Shown here: one piece after another, positions 52,501 to 64,000 of the stretch
Numbering within the stretch: the first letter of the stretch is position 1
How the letters are laid out: every line of letters starts with the position of its first letter
Assembly (NCBI GenBank): GCA_009869945.1
Contig: WIXG01000014.1
Span: 372,001 to 436,000, forward strand
DNA length: 64,000 bases
Source of the DNA: Mesaphorura yosii
Taxonomy: Eukaryota; Arthropoda; Collembola; Poduromorpha; Tullbergiidae
Direction of reading: 5' to 3'
The notes under the pieces: model-generated
Told to the model about the DNA's origin: nothing
Databases searched by the model: none
The model's input: the letters and a program-made list of their open reading frames with translations, nothing else
Made by a program: the position numbers and the translations under genes

Positions 52501-54006
52501 ACGGGAACCATATTCCCAGTCGGTACTTGCTTCTGAGACACCACGGTTCTGTGTTAACTGTGGATTCTACAATTAACAGAAAATATTGGACAAGGGTTCA
52601 TAGAGACCAACAGACAAACCCAACCTCTTTGTCCTCTTGTAATTTTTTCGCAACTTCCATGTCTTCGGATGATTCTTGCCCCGGGTCCTGGCTTTTAAGT
52701 TTTTCGCGACTACGACGGCTTCGGTGTTGCTGGTGTTCAGAAGATGGGTTAGAGAGCGAATGAGAGGTTGGCATTGGCGGTACGGAGCTTGACACCGGAG
52801 AATGTGCTGGAGAAACTGCGGTTATGGGGGAAGACGATGGAGTCGAGTGAGCACGTGCAAGGTCTTCTTCGTTCTCTGGCTCATCCATGTCAAACTTCTT
52901 CGATGACAAAACGGTGGTGACAGAGTCTCGAGATGACGTTTCTCGCTTGTTTCTATTCTGTATTTTCTTACAAAATAAAAGCGTGAAAGGTGATTTCCTT
53001 GGAATATAATAACCAACATAAGCTCAATATTGAATACCTTAATATTTGAAATGGCGGAAGGCTGCAATAGGATAGGTTGGTCGCTCATTCGTCCACCTGT
53101 TGCTAATTCAATCATCGAAACAGATTTTACGCGATCCAAACTCCGTCCCTGAAGTTTGTATTTAATGTCATTTAAATGAATCCAAAAGTTCATACAAGTA
53201 AAAAGTAATATTACCTGCTCAGGATGTTCTTCCTCTTGTGAATGAGACCTGCCTAACACCCATACGCTCATTGGCTTATGTTGGGCGGGTGGTTGCTTCG
53301 AACTCTTACTTGAAGATTTTGGATGCAAGAAAGTGGAAGGCGGTCCTTTGGTGACTGAAGAACTGATCCCTCCACGACGTTCTTCCAAAATTGGTTCAGC
53401 TTGACCAGTGACCGAGGTTGAAGTAGTACTCAAAGTAGTTCGACTTGGTGGCTCTAATTGCTGCTCAATATTGGAAGCTCCACTTGACCCGGAAGATAAT
53501 TGGGACGCAATACGCTCAAGTGAACTCAGGCCCATGGAGTAAGTGCGTCCTGAATGTGCTGGCCTTCCAGTTGAACCAGTGTTGCCAGTAATGGATAGAG
53601 AACCAACGTCTGCCGATGAGTCCCATTCCAGGCGAACCGACGAAGACTCTGAAACTGCAGATGGAGAGCTTTCTCGTTCCCTTTGCTCAGCGGATTCCGA
53701 AGCTGGTGGGACCAAGTCTTCAACTTCGTGGAGGGTAGACCCTGCATCCCGTCGTTGTCCACCTCTACTGACGTAAAGATTCCTCGATGTGGACCCATGA
53801 AAAGATGTTGCTCTGCTTTGACGTTCTTGTGCAGCGTCAGTGTAATCCACCGGGTCAGCACTCCTTGCTACTGGCCCGTGGTCAGAGCCTCCAGCTCCTC
53901 CGCTGGAGTTCCTGAATGTACCGCTGCTCCCTTGTCCCCGAGCTGGTTCTCCCCATTTACGCCTCCCACTAGTACCAGCACGGTTACCTCTGTTATTGCT
54001 AGCCAT
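49593..54006 (-). CDS. ALMS-motif centrosomal protein
   Basis: Nine exons in matching phases (53215-54006, 53038-53148, 52625-52957, 52413-52548, 51579-52341, 50727-51504, 49935-50112, 49734-49879, 49593-49661) give 1101 residues. The first 970 residues are low-complexity, Ser/Arg/Gly-rich and probably disordered, with a short helical segment near SHPFRGKLLELVFAHHLSHL. The C-terminal 130 residues fit the ALMS motif of ALMS1, CEP295 and C10orf90: FQENHPDALARVKARQEII, a basic coiled stretch IKKEREIRGKLKREYIQ, and HYQKLPEVQEKKLMEMMERE. That motif targets proteins to centrioles and basal bodies. The N-terminus lacks the CEP295/Ana1 start, so which family member this is stays open. The start is MASNNRGNR at 54006, placed directly after an acceptor-like TTACAG, so a non-coding exon upstream is likely. 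The 614-nt intron at 50113-50726 carries a MITE-like element. Confidence 0.8.
50196..50707. mobile_element. MITE-like element in an ALMS-gene intron
   Basis: TTCGATTGTCGAAAGT at the left end (from about 50196) reappears inverted at the right end (ACTTTCGACAATCGAA, to about 50707). Further copies of the core GATTGTCGAAA lie subterminally: direct at about 50263 and 50285, inverted at about 50660. Each core is itself an imperfect palindrome (TTCGA-TTG-TCGAA). The element fills most of the largest intron of the gene and has no coding capacity. Target-site duplications were not identified, so the ends are approximate. Confidence 0.55.
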
Positions 54007-54757
54007 CTGTAACATTAACACCAACATGCAATCACATGAGTTAGTCTGTTAAACAATTGAGAGATGAGTTGGAAAGTATTCTAGTCTAGCTTGCCTTGCA
54101 AAAGCAAATTGACCCAGTGACCTTCTTTTGAAGGTCTTGAACTGCTAGCTACTCTTTCATTTGTATGCTTCCAAATAACCTCTAGATTTCACCAAATAGC
54201 GTCACAGCTGTCTAATTTTAATCAAATTATGGCAATAAATTATAGATTGAGTATGCAGCTTTAATCAAAATAAAGAAAATTAGGGCAAATTTTTCTCGTA
54301 TTTGGATTTTATTAAACTGCAACAGAAAATTTCTAACGTTCACAAGCGCTGAGCAAGAGGCTAGCCCGCTCAAATGTTCTTCCTTGAACTTTCTGCACAC
54401 AATTTAAATTGAAACTCGCAGGATTTCACTCATATCATGTATATGTTTGATTCTCTGATCTGACCTGGACTTGAGAAGTTCAGGCAAATATTTTGCTGAA
54501 ATTTTACTAATAGTGATTCAATTACAAAATTACCAACTTTTGTGACAACATGCGTTCCAATACTGCATCCCTCTGAATTGTCTTCGTGCCTTCCAAGCAC
54601 TTGAAAATTTCTTATGATGTCAAAAGGAATGCTGGATTAGTGGACATTAGAAGTACTGATTACTACTTCAAAGACTTCAATCTTAGCACCAGTACTTTCA
54701 ACTCAGGGTATGTAAAAAAAAAATGATACTTACTCTTAAGAAGTTAGTAGATACTTG
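54007..54757. other. ALMS-gene 5' flank
   Basis: This is the probable 5' UTR intron and promoter of the ALMS-motif gene. It is AT-rich with no recognisable exon, and is bounded on the right by the inverted-repeat element. Confidence 0.45.
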
Positions 54758-55466
54758 CAAGGGGAGTACTCACGTCCCCCCTTTCAAATTCAGTTCAACA
54801 TTTTTGTGATGACAGCCTCTGTCCAGAAACCCCCAAAAGTGGTCTCAGTTCGCGCAACGCTCAAAGGAACCCAAGATATTGCATAAAGATTCTTGGAATT
54901 TGCACATGGAGAAATGGGAGTTTTGTTGGAAACATTTGTTTGTAACTTTAATCGCCACCATTTGTTTTTTTTAAGGGATATTAATTCAGACGCCCAGAAA
55001 AGTGGAGAAAGTACCCCCCAAATTCACCAAAGATTGCAAATATAACTTCTTGCACCAAAGTGTTTTTAATTACACCAAAAATCGTGACAGTTCAATCATA
55101 TATAAATGTGCATGAAAACATGTAAATATTTAGAATTAATCAACAAGTAAGGCTTTCTCCGCAATTGTTGGCCTGCCTCGCTTTCTTTTCTCACACAATG
55201 GAACATTCTTAGCTTCCATAGCTTTTTCATGCGAAAAATACAGTCCTTTTATAAATGCGTAAATTCGCACGTAAAAATAACCATTTCACGTGTTAATTTC
55301 CATAAGGAATTTTTTATTTCGACATTGGCGAAAATCTTTTTGCAATATCTTGGGTTCCTTTGAGCGTTGCGCGAACTGAAACCACTTTTGGGGGTTTCTG
55401 GACAGGGGCTGTCATCACAAAAATGTTGAACTGAATTTGAAAGGGGGGACGTGAGTATTCACCTTG
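54758..55466. mobile_element. Non-autonomous DNA transposon with 126-bp terminal inverted repeats
   Basis: The left arm 54758-54883 and right arm 55341-55466 are inverted copies of each other. I count four mismatches in 126 positions, all substitutions. The ends read CAAGGGGAGTACTCACG and, inverted, CAAGGTGAATACTCACG, followed by a run of C and TTTCAAATTCAG. About 457 bases of AT-rich, non-coding sequence lie between the arms. The size and lack of a transposase fit a MITE or foldback element. No clean target-site duplication is visible, so the exact first base and the superfamily are uncertain. The element sits in the divergent spacer between the ALMS-motif gene and SUV3, ending only 84 bases before the SUV3 start codon. 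Confidence 0.88.
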
Positions 55467-55550
55467 TTAGTGTCCTGCATATTTATTTGCAGAGCCTATC
55501 TTTCTTTGGCGCTTTAAGCTGCCGGCACCAAACTGTTTCACAAACTAGTT

Positions 55551-58500
55551 ATGCCTAGTCGAGGTATACGTCCAGTATGGCGGTTACTTTATGGAAGCCA
55601 TTGGTCCAGACAGTATCTTCGTCACATGAGATCCCTAGCACCAATCGAGGCCCATTTCCCGTCATTGTCATCGCTCACATTTCCCATATCTGTTCGAGGA
55701 AAGAAAGATGATGCAGCATCCACTGTATCACACTTATTTGTTCCTGTCGCCGTTAAGCCAAATAATGAAGCCACAAATGTTGGGGCTGAGTTAACTGGGA
55801 AGCTAAATAAGCAGGATGTGTTGAAGATACTGAACAAGTTCTTTAGAAGGAGTGAAATCAAACTAGTAGCCTTTGAGAATGGACTTGATAGTAAGTATGC
55901 TCTAACTTGCTTACGGCCTTCTTTCTATATTAAATAAACATGAAATATTGCTTGTGTTGCAGATTACCTTTTCCATCAAGCTTTCATAAGCTTTCGCCGG
56001 TTCTGCTTGGAGTCTGAAACCCTTCCTGTAGATGTTCATATAATATTCAATGACATCATTCATGGTGGTGCTCATGTTGACGATCTGTTTCCGTACTTCC
56101 TACGACACGCGAAACAAATATTTCCGCATTTAGAATGCATGGATGATTTGAAGAAAATTAGCGATTTGAGGTCTCCAGCCAATTGGTATGCCTTATTCTT
56201 TCTTAATCGTCCAACTTGGAATTGGCGTAAACTGTAAATATGTTTTTGGAACAGGTATCCAGAATCCAGGCAACTGATCCGAAGAATATTCTTTCATGCT
56301 GGTCCCACTAATAGTGGTAAAACATATCGTGCCTTACAACGATTTCTTACATCGAAGTCAGGCGTTTATTGTGGTCCTTTGAAGTTGTTAGCTTCAGAGG
56401 TTTACCATACGGCCAATGAAAAGGTAATCCAAGCCGCTTCTCTTACTCTTCGCTATATTTTTATGTTAAATAAATAATACTGCCCTTTTCGTTCGGATTA
56501 GGGAACTCCCTGTGATCTTATAACCGGAGAAGAACGGAAGTTAGCAAATCCTGACGGGGAAACACCTTCAAATCATGTTGCGTGTACTGTGGAAATGACA
56601 TCTGTGACAACACCATGTACGAATAACACCATTCCACTCCTTTCCAAATAGTCAGATTTATAGTCGTTCTAATTTTACTAATTTATTTCCAACTCAAAGA
56701 TGAGGTCGCCGTTATTGATGAAATACAAATGCTGAGAGATCCGCAGCGAGGGTGGGCTTGGACCAGAGCTTTACTAGGATTAGTGGCTGACGAAGTCCAT
56801 CTCTGCGGAGAATACGCCGCACTGGAATTAGTAAGGAATATTACGGTCACTACTGGCGAAGAAGTGGAGGTTAGTTGATTAGATGGAGATTTTTCATTGC
56901 CAAGCAACAACTGGTTGCCCTGAATTAATACACAATGTTTGACAGGTATTTGAGTACAAACGATTAACACCGATGGACGTAGAAAAGAAGGCTCTGGAGT
57001 CATTAAGCAACGTTAAGCCGGGAGATTGCATTGTGTGCTTTAACAAAAATGACATTTACTCAGTATCACGACAGGTAAGCCGAGCCTCTCCCTATTTTAG
57101 ATTATGTAATGTTGTAGTGGAATTTAGAATCTGAATCGGTTTCCATTCGTCTATTAATAGCACTAAAAGAAGACTGCATGTTGATAGATGCAGGAGGTCG
57201 ATTTAATAATAGTATATATTTGGGAAAGTGGCCATGATTATATTTTAAATCGGAAATGAAATTGAATCTTTGAAATTGTGGCATTGAAATCAGGACCGCT
57301 CAACATGCACAACTTGCATATATGCTGCTGTGTGCCCTTGGAATCATACCTCATTGTTTCACTCGACTTTGGCTATTCTCATGCACGAACCCCAATTTTA
57401 AAGTATTAATTCCAATTAGCAAATATGCGTTATTAAATTAGTACCATGAATTCTGGTAGTTTGGTTTTCAATTTCTATTTTCGAGGTAAAATTTCAAATA
57501 TTTCACGGAATTCCAGCACAATCACATCAGAATGCGCTTGAAAGGATAATATCTGTTCCTCTTTGGCAAATTTTCTAACACAAGTGGAGCCGGAATTCCA
57601 TGTCGAGTCCACGTGCTATTTCTAAACAATAGAGCCATAATTGGAGGAACAAAGAAGAAGTCATCTGTCATAAAGTGCAAGGTTTTGGGCATGGGTCATT
57701 GGGTTTGATTTTAGTACGATTTCTGGTTTGGGAGCGCAATTCATATTTACCCATATTATTAATTGACATTACATATATTGGCATGAGGGATGGAGAGCTT
57801 TCTTTTCTATCTTTGCATTGTTTAACTCCCATGGAGCCGGGCCTGAGTACGAGCTTATTTTATGCATTGTGAAAGCTTTAAGCTGAAAGAGTGGGTTGAA
57901 AAGCAGAACTTGTACATCTCTCAGAGGGGGCAAATTGTTTTCAATGTTCAATTGAAAAGAATTCACTCTCTACACGTGCTCTGAATAAAAGAACCCGGCT
58001 TACACGTACAGGAAAGGTAGAGGGTGAATAATTGGAAATTAGACATCATTTCAGCAGGTAAATGGTAGATATACATATATGAAACGGCGAATACCTGGCT
58101 GTGAGATTGAAAGAACTCTCAGGAAACCAGGGAATTTTATGGGTTTTTGAGATGAGAAAGTAGCATTCTCAGGTTCGAAATGCCTGAGAAAGGAGAAACC
58201 ATTCCTGTTTTCCTCTCAAGCTGTTTATCGCGTATTATCCCACGGTTTACTTCACAGATTGAAAAGAAAGGTCACGAGGTGGCCGTTATCTACGGTGGTC
58301 TTCCTCCTGGTACGAAGCTAGCTCAAGCTCAAAAATTTAATGATCCTGACAATCCGTGCAAGATTATGGTTGCCACAGACGCCATTGGAATGGGACTCAA
58401 TTTGTAAGTTTGGATTTCTTATTCACCCGGCATTTATTGAATCTAGTATCGGGAGCACTGCGAAGCGTAGGCGCCTTGTGCTTTCACTTTTGCTACGTTA

Positions 58501-61500
58501 TTCAACTTTCAATGCAACTTATAATTTATATGTTTCTCACTTCCTACAACCGTTGAGGATTGCCTTATAACAGTCATTATGCCTTGTTCGACATGAAATG
58601 AACATGCTCTACTACGGGTCTACAATTTCTACATTGAGCTTAATCCTGAATCTCAGGTTCCGAGCAGATGAGATTACGCCATAAATTTTTTGAGTTTGTA
58701 ATTTTAACTCTACGCCTCTTTTTCCTGTTCCAATTCTTTCCTCGAAATTAGTATTTTCGTATGCAAGCGTCTACAAAATTGAGTTCCTGTTAGTTGTGCA
58801 CTTTGCTCAGGTTTTGGGAAGAAAATCCTTGGATTTAATAGCAGGAAAATCAGCGAAGTATATTTAATTTTGTGATTACATTGCATTGGATCTACGTGAT
58901 TTTCCTCTGAAAAGGCTCTGGTCCCGAAACCGTGCATCGTGCTCGCAATACGAAAACGCTTGCAATGAAACCGTTGGGTCGGAGTCAGAGTAGTAGAAAG
59001 TCCAGGCTGGACTTTGAATTATTAAATATGAAAGTTTTGTTGAGTTAACCTTCCATCTGAAGGTCATTGTCGAACGCTTGCGTTAAACCGAAGTGATACC
59101 ACAAAGAATATTAATTTGGACGGATTTATTGAAAAGGCTTTGAACTTGATTTATGCCCTACGGATTCCCGTCCACATTTACTTTCACTTCTGTTCAGCAA
59201 TCGGTAGACACCAGCTATTCTAATATTATTGCACAACTTCGGTTTCCATTATCGTCCTGAACGAATTATAATTGTGAGTAATATAATAAATGCGAAGCTG
59301 CTGAGTCCACGCAAGCAGCCCCCTCGAGCCATTCCTTTTCATTTTCCGAACACAAAAGTGCAATTTGCAAACAAATTGAGGAGCTTTTCCTTTTCATCTC
59401 AAGTGCACAATCATAATAATCACCACACGTATATTTGGATAGAAATGCCTATATTATTATTTGCGTTGGTTTTTTGAGCGGCCGCGTCGCAACAAGTGGT
59501 TGCTTTTTGCTTGGAACTTATTACATTTCATTTCTCCATATTGGCAGGAGTATACGGCGAGTCATCTTCTACTCCTTAATAAAACCATTCATGAACGAAA
59601 AAGGCGAACGTGAAATGGATTTAATCTCGACATCGCAAGCCCTGCAAATTGCTGGCAGAGCTGGACGTTTCGGAACCCAATTCGACAAGGTGAGTCGTTG
59701 AAATTGATCGTTTCCCTTCGCGAAATTTATGCTCGCTCAGCACATGCCAATTGAAATTCTTTATTCTTGTTCTGGATGGCAAGTTCTTGCTCTGGGCTTG
59801 ACACAAATTACTCTACGTAATTAAGAATCTTTAAAGATTCTGGCATTCACCAGCCGTTATTTCTTTAGTCCACTACTCGTCTGTCGTTTGCTATCTCATT
59901 TTAATCAAGGATACTCTTCGGCTACTCAGTTTGAGACAGAAACAGGAGCAATAATAAGAAATATACCGAAATGAGATTGCAAAGATTGGAATTTTGCCGA
60001 GAGACGTATTCGCATTGTTTGCTTTGAACGAGAAGCGAGAGTCTGGTTGTGGTTTGCCATTTCCATAGCTTTCGCTTTCCTTTTCCTTTCTCATCCTCCC
60101 TGCCTGTTTGCATTTCTCTTTTTCGTGGTGCGGCGTCCCCATTATTTATGTGGTTTCTTGGTACTCCAAATCAAATGGAATGAGATGAACACTTCAAGAA
60201 ATAATGAAATGAAAGTCAATTGTGAGTCTACCTTGCTAAGTTTCAAATGAAGCAGTGCTGGCCTTAGCTGAATTTAGAACCAAGGCGATGTGATAGGACA
60301 AGTTTTTCCATTCGTCGACTAAATAATGCATTCCCACTTCGTAAAGCACTTGCTTAATTTAGAGCAACTCACACAAGAGACTAAGCTGAATGATAGTGTG
60401 TAGGTAGGAAGTTTTTGCGCACTTTAACCAAGAAGCAAAATGTCACAACCCGACTGCTGTGGAATCTAACTAACCACCTCAACTGAACCTTAGTTACGTC
60501 TTCCAATTTGCATGCTCGGTTGGGAATTCAGCAAATAAACGAAAACGTCGGCGTTGCGGCTTCCAGACGCGCAACTTTTGCTTTTGTGGCTAATTTATGA
60601 AGTTTCGAAGAAGGCGCTTTCGTCATGCTTTCCATGTGAACGACCTTAATTTGAAATTATTCCGTGCAACGTGCCGTCGTCGTTCCCTGCTTGTTCTGAT
60701 CAATAACCGTGCTTCATAACTCATAATTACACATAATCAGAAGTGAATTTGTGGTACTGCGCGAGGCGCCAAGTCGTGAGTCGCGACTCGTGAGCTGAGA
60801 ATCTAAAATAGTCTGCGGAAAGCAAACATAAAATGAAAGCCTTCACCTTGCTCCCGTCAGTAACGAGCCGTGACATCCCGTAACTTGATTGAGGTTTCTT
60901 ATTATATGCCTGCGAGTCTCGTACCAGGATGAATGAATTACGTGTTTGGTTCACTTGTCTTGGCGGATTGAATTTGACAGGCTGCAGGCTACTGCCTTGC
61001 CTCGACTTCACGTCTGATGTGCCGGCGAGGCATGCAGCTTGAATGCCAATTGGATATAATAAATGTGCGCTTTTCACGTTACGATTCATTATGATGTAAT
61101 AGTCGTAGTAAAATTTACGTTTTTCATTTCATTTTGCTCCAGGGTCTTGTAACGACGTTCAAGCCTGACGATTTGCCAACGCTTGTTCAGCTCCTTCGAG
61201 GCTCTCCTGAGACGCTGGTAAAAGCAGGCATCCACCCGACAGCGGATCAGATTGAGATGTACGCGTATCAACTCCCGAACGCCACCCTCTCGAACCTAAT
61301 GGTATGTGAGCATGAACACAGTCGGACTTCCTTTGTTCCGAAAACTGAGCTTGTAGTTTTGCTCCGGACTTGATCACCTTTTACTCTTTTCTTCAGGATA
61401 TTTTCGTCAACTTATGCACCGTGGACGACTCGCTGTACTTCATGTGCAATGTGGATGACTTTAAATTCCTTGCCGATATGATTCAACATGTCCCGCTTCC

Positions 61501-63556
61501 ACTCAGGGCTCGTTACGTCTTCTGCTGTGCCCCAATCAACAAGAAAATGCCTTTTGTCTGTGCCATGTTCCTAAAGGTAACTTTACTCGTGGGAAATACT
61601 TTCATGGCCGAACTCCGCACGTGCCCTTTGTTAATTGTTTATTCGGAATACAATAACTTTAACCCTCCCATAAAACCCTGAAATAGTAGTAAATATGAGA
61701 TCGCCTCTCGCATCTGCTTCCTTTCATTCCCGGTACTTGACGTTAATTAGATTAATCGCAAGTCTGCACTAATTCCCAATGACACAAACGAAGAGTTGCG
61801 CTTTGAAGTAAGAACCTTGCACAAGAGTCTTTGTTTGCGTCGTGTAGATAAATTTTGCGCAACCTAGTTCACACTTCCACTTCTGTGCGTGGAATAATCC
61901 CGTTGCTTGCAGTAATATTTTCTTATGTTTCTTATGTTTCAGTTTGCCCGGCAATACAGCAAGAACGAGCCTTTAACGTTTGACTGGTTGTGTCGTCACG
62001 TCGGATGGCCGTTTAATCCCCCGCACACCATTCTGGATTTGGTTCACCTGGAGTCGGTATTTGATGTCCTGGATTTGTACCTATGGCTGAGGTATGCGAA
62101 GGGTTTCTACTACTTTTCAGGCGCAAACCCATAGCGCATTGAGTTCTTGTTCGAAGTAAAGCTCAGTTAAATGAATGATGAGTTTGTTGATGTCATGTGT
62201 CGCCTGACCTAAATTTCATTTGATTTTCCCTAAATTATGAATGCTTGCTCCCCCGCATCAGCCTCAACAATTTTAAGTGCTGGCTAGGCATCTGTTATAC
62301 TTTTAGTTGTGGTATTTCTGTTCTCTTCTATGTCTATTTCTTAATGTCATTATCGCCTCCGCCTTCTTGTTCTTGCTCTCAAAAATCGTCCCCTCTGAGC
62401 ATTTGGCTACGATGAGAATTATAGCCTGCACCAAATTTACACTCTAACTTTATTCATGCTGGTGGGAGTTGATCGTGCGTAATTGAGGAATGGAGTTGGG
62501 CATGAGAGAAAGTCATTTGGTGCATGAATACTTAATAATGGAAACAGACGAGTTGAAGAATGGCTCTCCTAAGCGCGTCCCATTAAATCTGCTGTGCGCT
62601 GTACGCTGTGCTGCTGTTTCTACGCTTCACGAAAAATCGACGTATGCATTTTCCTGGAAATGCTTTTTTTCGCGAATAATGATGGAAGGAACTCAACTGG
62701 TTTCCCCGTACCCAAAGCATTTGCCTTGATTTTCTGCACGTACTTCTTATGAACATCGCTCGCACTACGCGATTTCGAGCATAAGCCGTTTGTTTCTAAA
62801 GTTGAGACAAATGAGGCAAGAAAGCGAGGATTTAGGCATAGAATTTTTGCACGCAATTTTTACGTGGGCAGCTAGAGGAAAAGTTGGAGAACACAGAACT
62901 TCTATCGTGCATAAGTAGGCCATGATTTATGTCATCAGCAAAGCACGAAGTATGAAACAACTATCAAAGTACAAAAGGCGGGGTAACCATTTGTCACTAG
63001 AAGGATGATGACTAGATACGAGGCCAACCATTTTTGCATCGTTGTCACAACGATCTTTCCATTCTCGCCAGTTTTCCACCTGACCCAGCGATGGAATTCA
63101 ACTGAACATAAGAAATATTATATCTTACGTGCATCAAACTACCGCATTTTGCCCTCTTCTTAATTAAAATAACAGTTAAGAGTCATGTATTCCTTCTTTG
63201 TCCAACTCACAGCTACCGATTCATGGACCTATTTCCGGACTCGGTGATTGTTCGTCAGACGCAACAAGAGTTGGATAAAATTATACAGGACGGCGTGTTC
63301 AACATTACAAAATTACTCAAGAATTCTGAGGCTGAGTCCGGAACATCCGGAGGAGCAGGCGCTAGTCTTTTGATGGGTGAAGATGGCGAAGTGGAGTTGT
63401 CTCCTTCCTCAACCTTCACACAAAATCGACACGCCAGCAGCAACAGCAGTAGCTCGAGTGACAGCAACAAAAAATATATCAGCAGCAACAGCAGCGGCTT
63501 CAACGGTAGTTCCGGAGCAGTTCCAATACCACGAAAGAAGAGACATTACCCGCGAG
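55551..63556 (+). CDS. suv3: SUV3 / SUPV3L1 mitochondrial RNA helicase, C-terminus uncertain
   Basis: Twelve exons in matching phases: 55551-55890, 55963-56185, 56255-56423, 56502-56616, 56700-56869, 56946-57074, 58258-58403, 59548-59689, 61143-61301, 61397-61576, 61943-62091 and 63213-63556, giving 755 codons. The N-terminus [20 protein letters not shown] is basic and suits mitochondrial import. Helicase motifs: GPTNSGKT (204-211), [10 protein letters not shown] (Walker B, 287-296), [11 protein letters not shown] (about 421-431) and [10 protein letters not shown] (about 464-473). The C-terminal SUV3 domain contains [19 protein letters not shown]-like sequence. The enzyme unwinds RNA with PNPase in the mitochondrial degradosome. 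Human SUPV3L1 is 786 residues. The last exon seen is serine/asparagine-rich with a basic PRKKRHYPR tail and ends at a GTGAGT donor. A tiny exon at 63940-63947 (EA, then TAG) could finish the protein, or the true last exon lies beyond the window. Confidence 0.95.
57075..58257. other. suv3: SUV3 intron 6
   Basis: This 1.2-kb intron has GTAAGC and TTCACAG borders. It contains no recognised gene or repeat. Confidence 0.7.
58404..59547. other. suv3: SUV3 intron 7
   Basis: This 1.1-kb intron begins GTAAGT inside the codon after the [10 protein letters not shown] motif and ends TTGGCAG. It contains no recognised gene or repeat. Confidence 0.7.
59690..61142. other. suv3: SUV3 intron 8
   Basis: This 1.45-kb intron has GTGAGT and GCTCCAG borders. 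It is AT-rich, and nothing is recognised inside it. Confidence 0.7.
61577..61942. other. suv3: SUV3 intron 10
   Basis: This short intron of 366 bases has GTAACT and GTTTCAG borders. Nothing is recognised inside it. Confidence 0.7.
62092..63212. other. suv3: SUV3 intron 11
   Basis: This 1.1-kb intron has GTATGC and CTCACAG borders. No gene or repeat is recognised in it. Confidence 0.7.
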
Positions 63557-64000
63557 GTGAGTCTACGAGGAAAGCGACGGGAGATCCTAGATGACGAAAT
63601 GAGTATGACATTAAAGCCAAGCAATGAAATGAGTAAGGTTCGATTAAAACAATAGTTCTTCCTTTCTCTATGCAAGCTACTTTCTCTGAGCTTTTAATCG
63701 TGTTTCATATAGTATTTCACATGAAGTGTACACAGTCCAAGTGTCCTCTTCACGTGCATTTATACACCTTAGTCCATCTACTTAGTCCTCAGTCCTTTCC
63801 TGAGAACTGCATCGAGTTAATGATGCACTGGGAAAGTATAATCGCAAACGCCATGAAGTTTGGATGCATCACGTGAATTGGTGCCGAAGTTATTTGATAA
63901 CGGAAGAGAGTTTAAGCTTTCTTGTGACTAACTTTGCAGAAGCTTAGCTTGACGCTGAAGGTTTCTCGTTTCTTAGGAAAATATCGAATGTGACTTGCAC
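63557..64000. other. suv3: SUV3 last intron or 3' region
   Basis: It begins with a GTGAGT donor. An acceptor-like AACTTTGCAG at 63930-63939 would add the two codons GAA GCT and then TAG in the right phase. Nothing else is recognised, and the window ends here. Confidence 0.4.

Noticed and set aside
1-64000. Bacterial-type systems, CRISPR arrays, operons or rRNA genes
   Set aside because: All recognised genes are spliced animal genes. No regularly spaced repeats, Shine-Dalgarno-linked gene series or rRNA motifs were seen.

Overview
This is a stretch of animal nuclear DNA. It shows spliced genes with GT-AG introns, AATAAA signals, AT-rich spacers and no operon structure. The CNC-bZIP gene keeps the linker and activation-region motifs of arthropod cap-n-collar, so the source is most likely an arthropod, probably a non-insect pancrustacean such as a springtail; the taxon is an inference and not proven. 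Most splice junctions below were placed by hand, by matching codon phase across neighbouring exons and by family similarity. They have no transcript support. 

Layout. (1) 1-27 kb, plus strand: the 3' part of a cap-n-collar/NRF gene, with 14 coding exons and three introns of more than 5 kb. Its first exon(s) lie upstream of the window or were not found. (2) 27-30 kb: spacer with a GC-rich palindromic block that looks like a transposon end. (3) 29.9-36.8 kb, minus strand: three housekeeping genes in tandem, TMEM170-like, asteroid/ASTE1-like nuclease, and sideroflexin. The sideroflexin gene carries two alternative versions of one 128-nt exon. (4) 39.3-40.4 kb, plus: a three-exon sugar-phosphate isomerase/xylose-isomerase-like TIM-barrel gene. 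(5) 40.4-45.6 kb: spacer without a recognised gene and with two small hairpins. (6) 45.6-49.0 kb, plus: Trabid/ZRANB1 deubiquitinase. (7) 49.6-54.0 kb, minus, convergent with Trabid: an ALMS-motif centrosomal protein, whose largest intron holds a small MITE-like element. (8) 54-55.5 kb: the divergent spacer between the ALMS-motif gene and SUV3, largely filled by a 709-bp element with 126-bp terminal inverted repeats. (9) 55.6 kb to the end, plus: SUV3/SUPV3L1 mitochondrial RNA helicase, almost complete. 

The genes are unrelated in function: oxidative-stress transcription, membrane/ER shape, structure-specific nuclease, mitochondrial serine transport, sugar metabolism, ubiquitin editing, centrosome, mitochondrial RNA turnover. 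I see no gene cluster acting as one system. The strongest unusual signal is the pair of equal-length, equal-phase exons in sideroflexin, which predicts mutually exclusive splicing. Next come the two MITE-like elements and a possible internal promoter and intron-retention switch in cap-n-collar.
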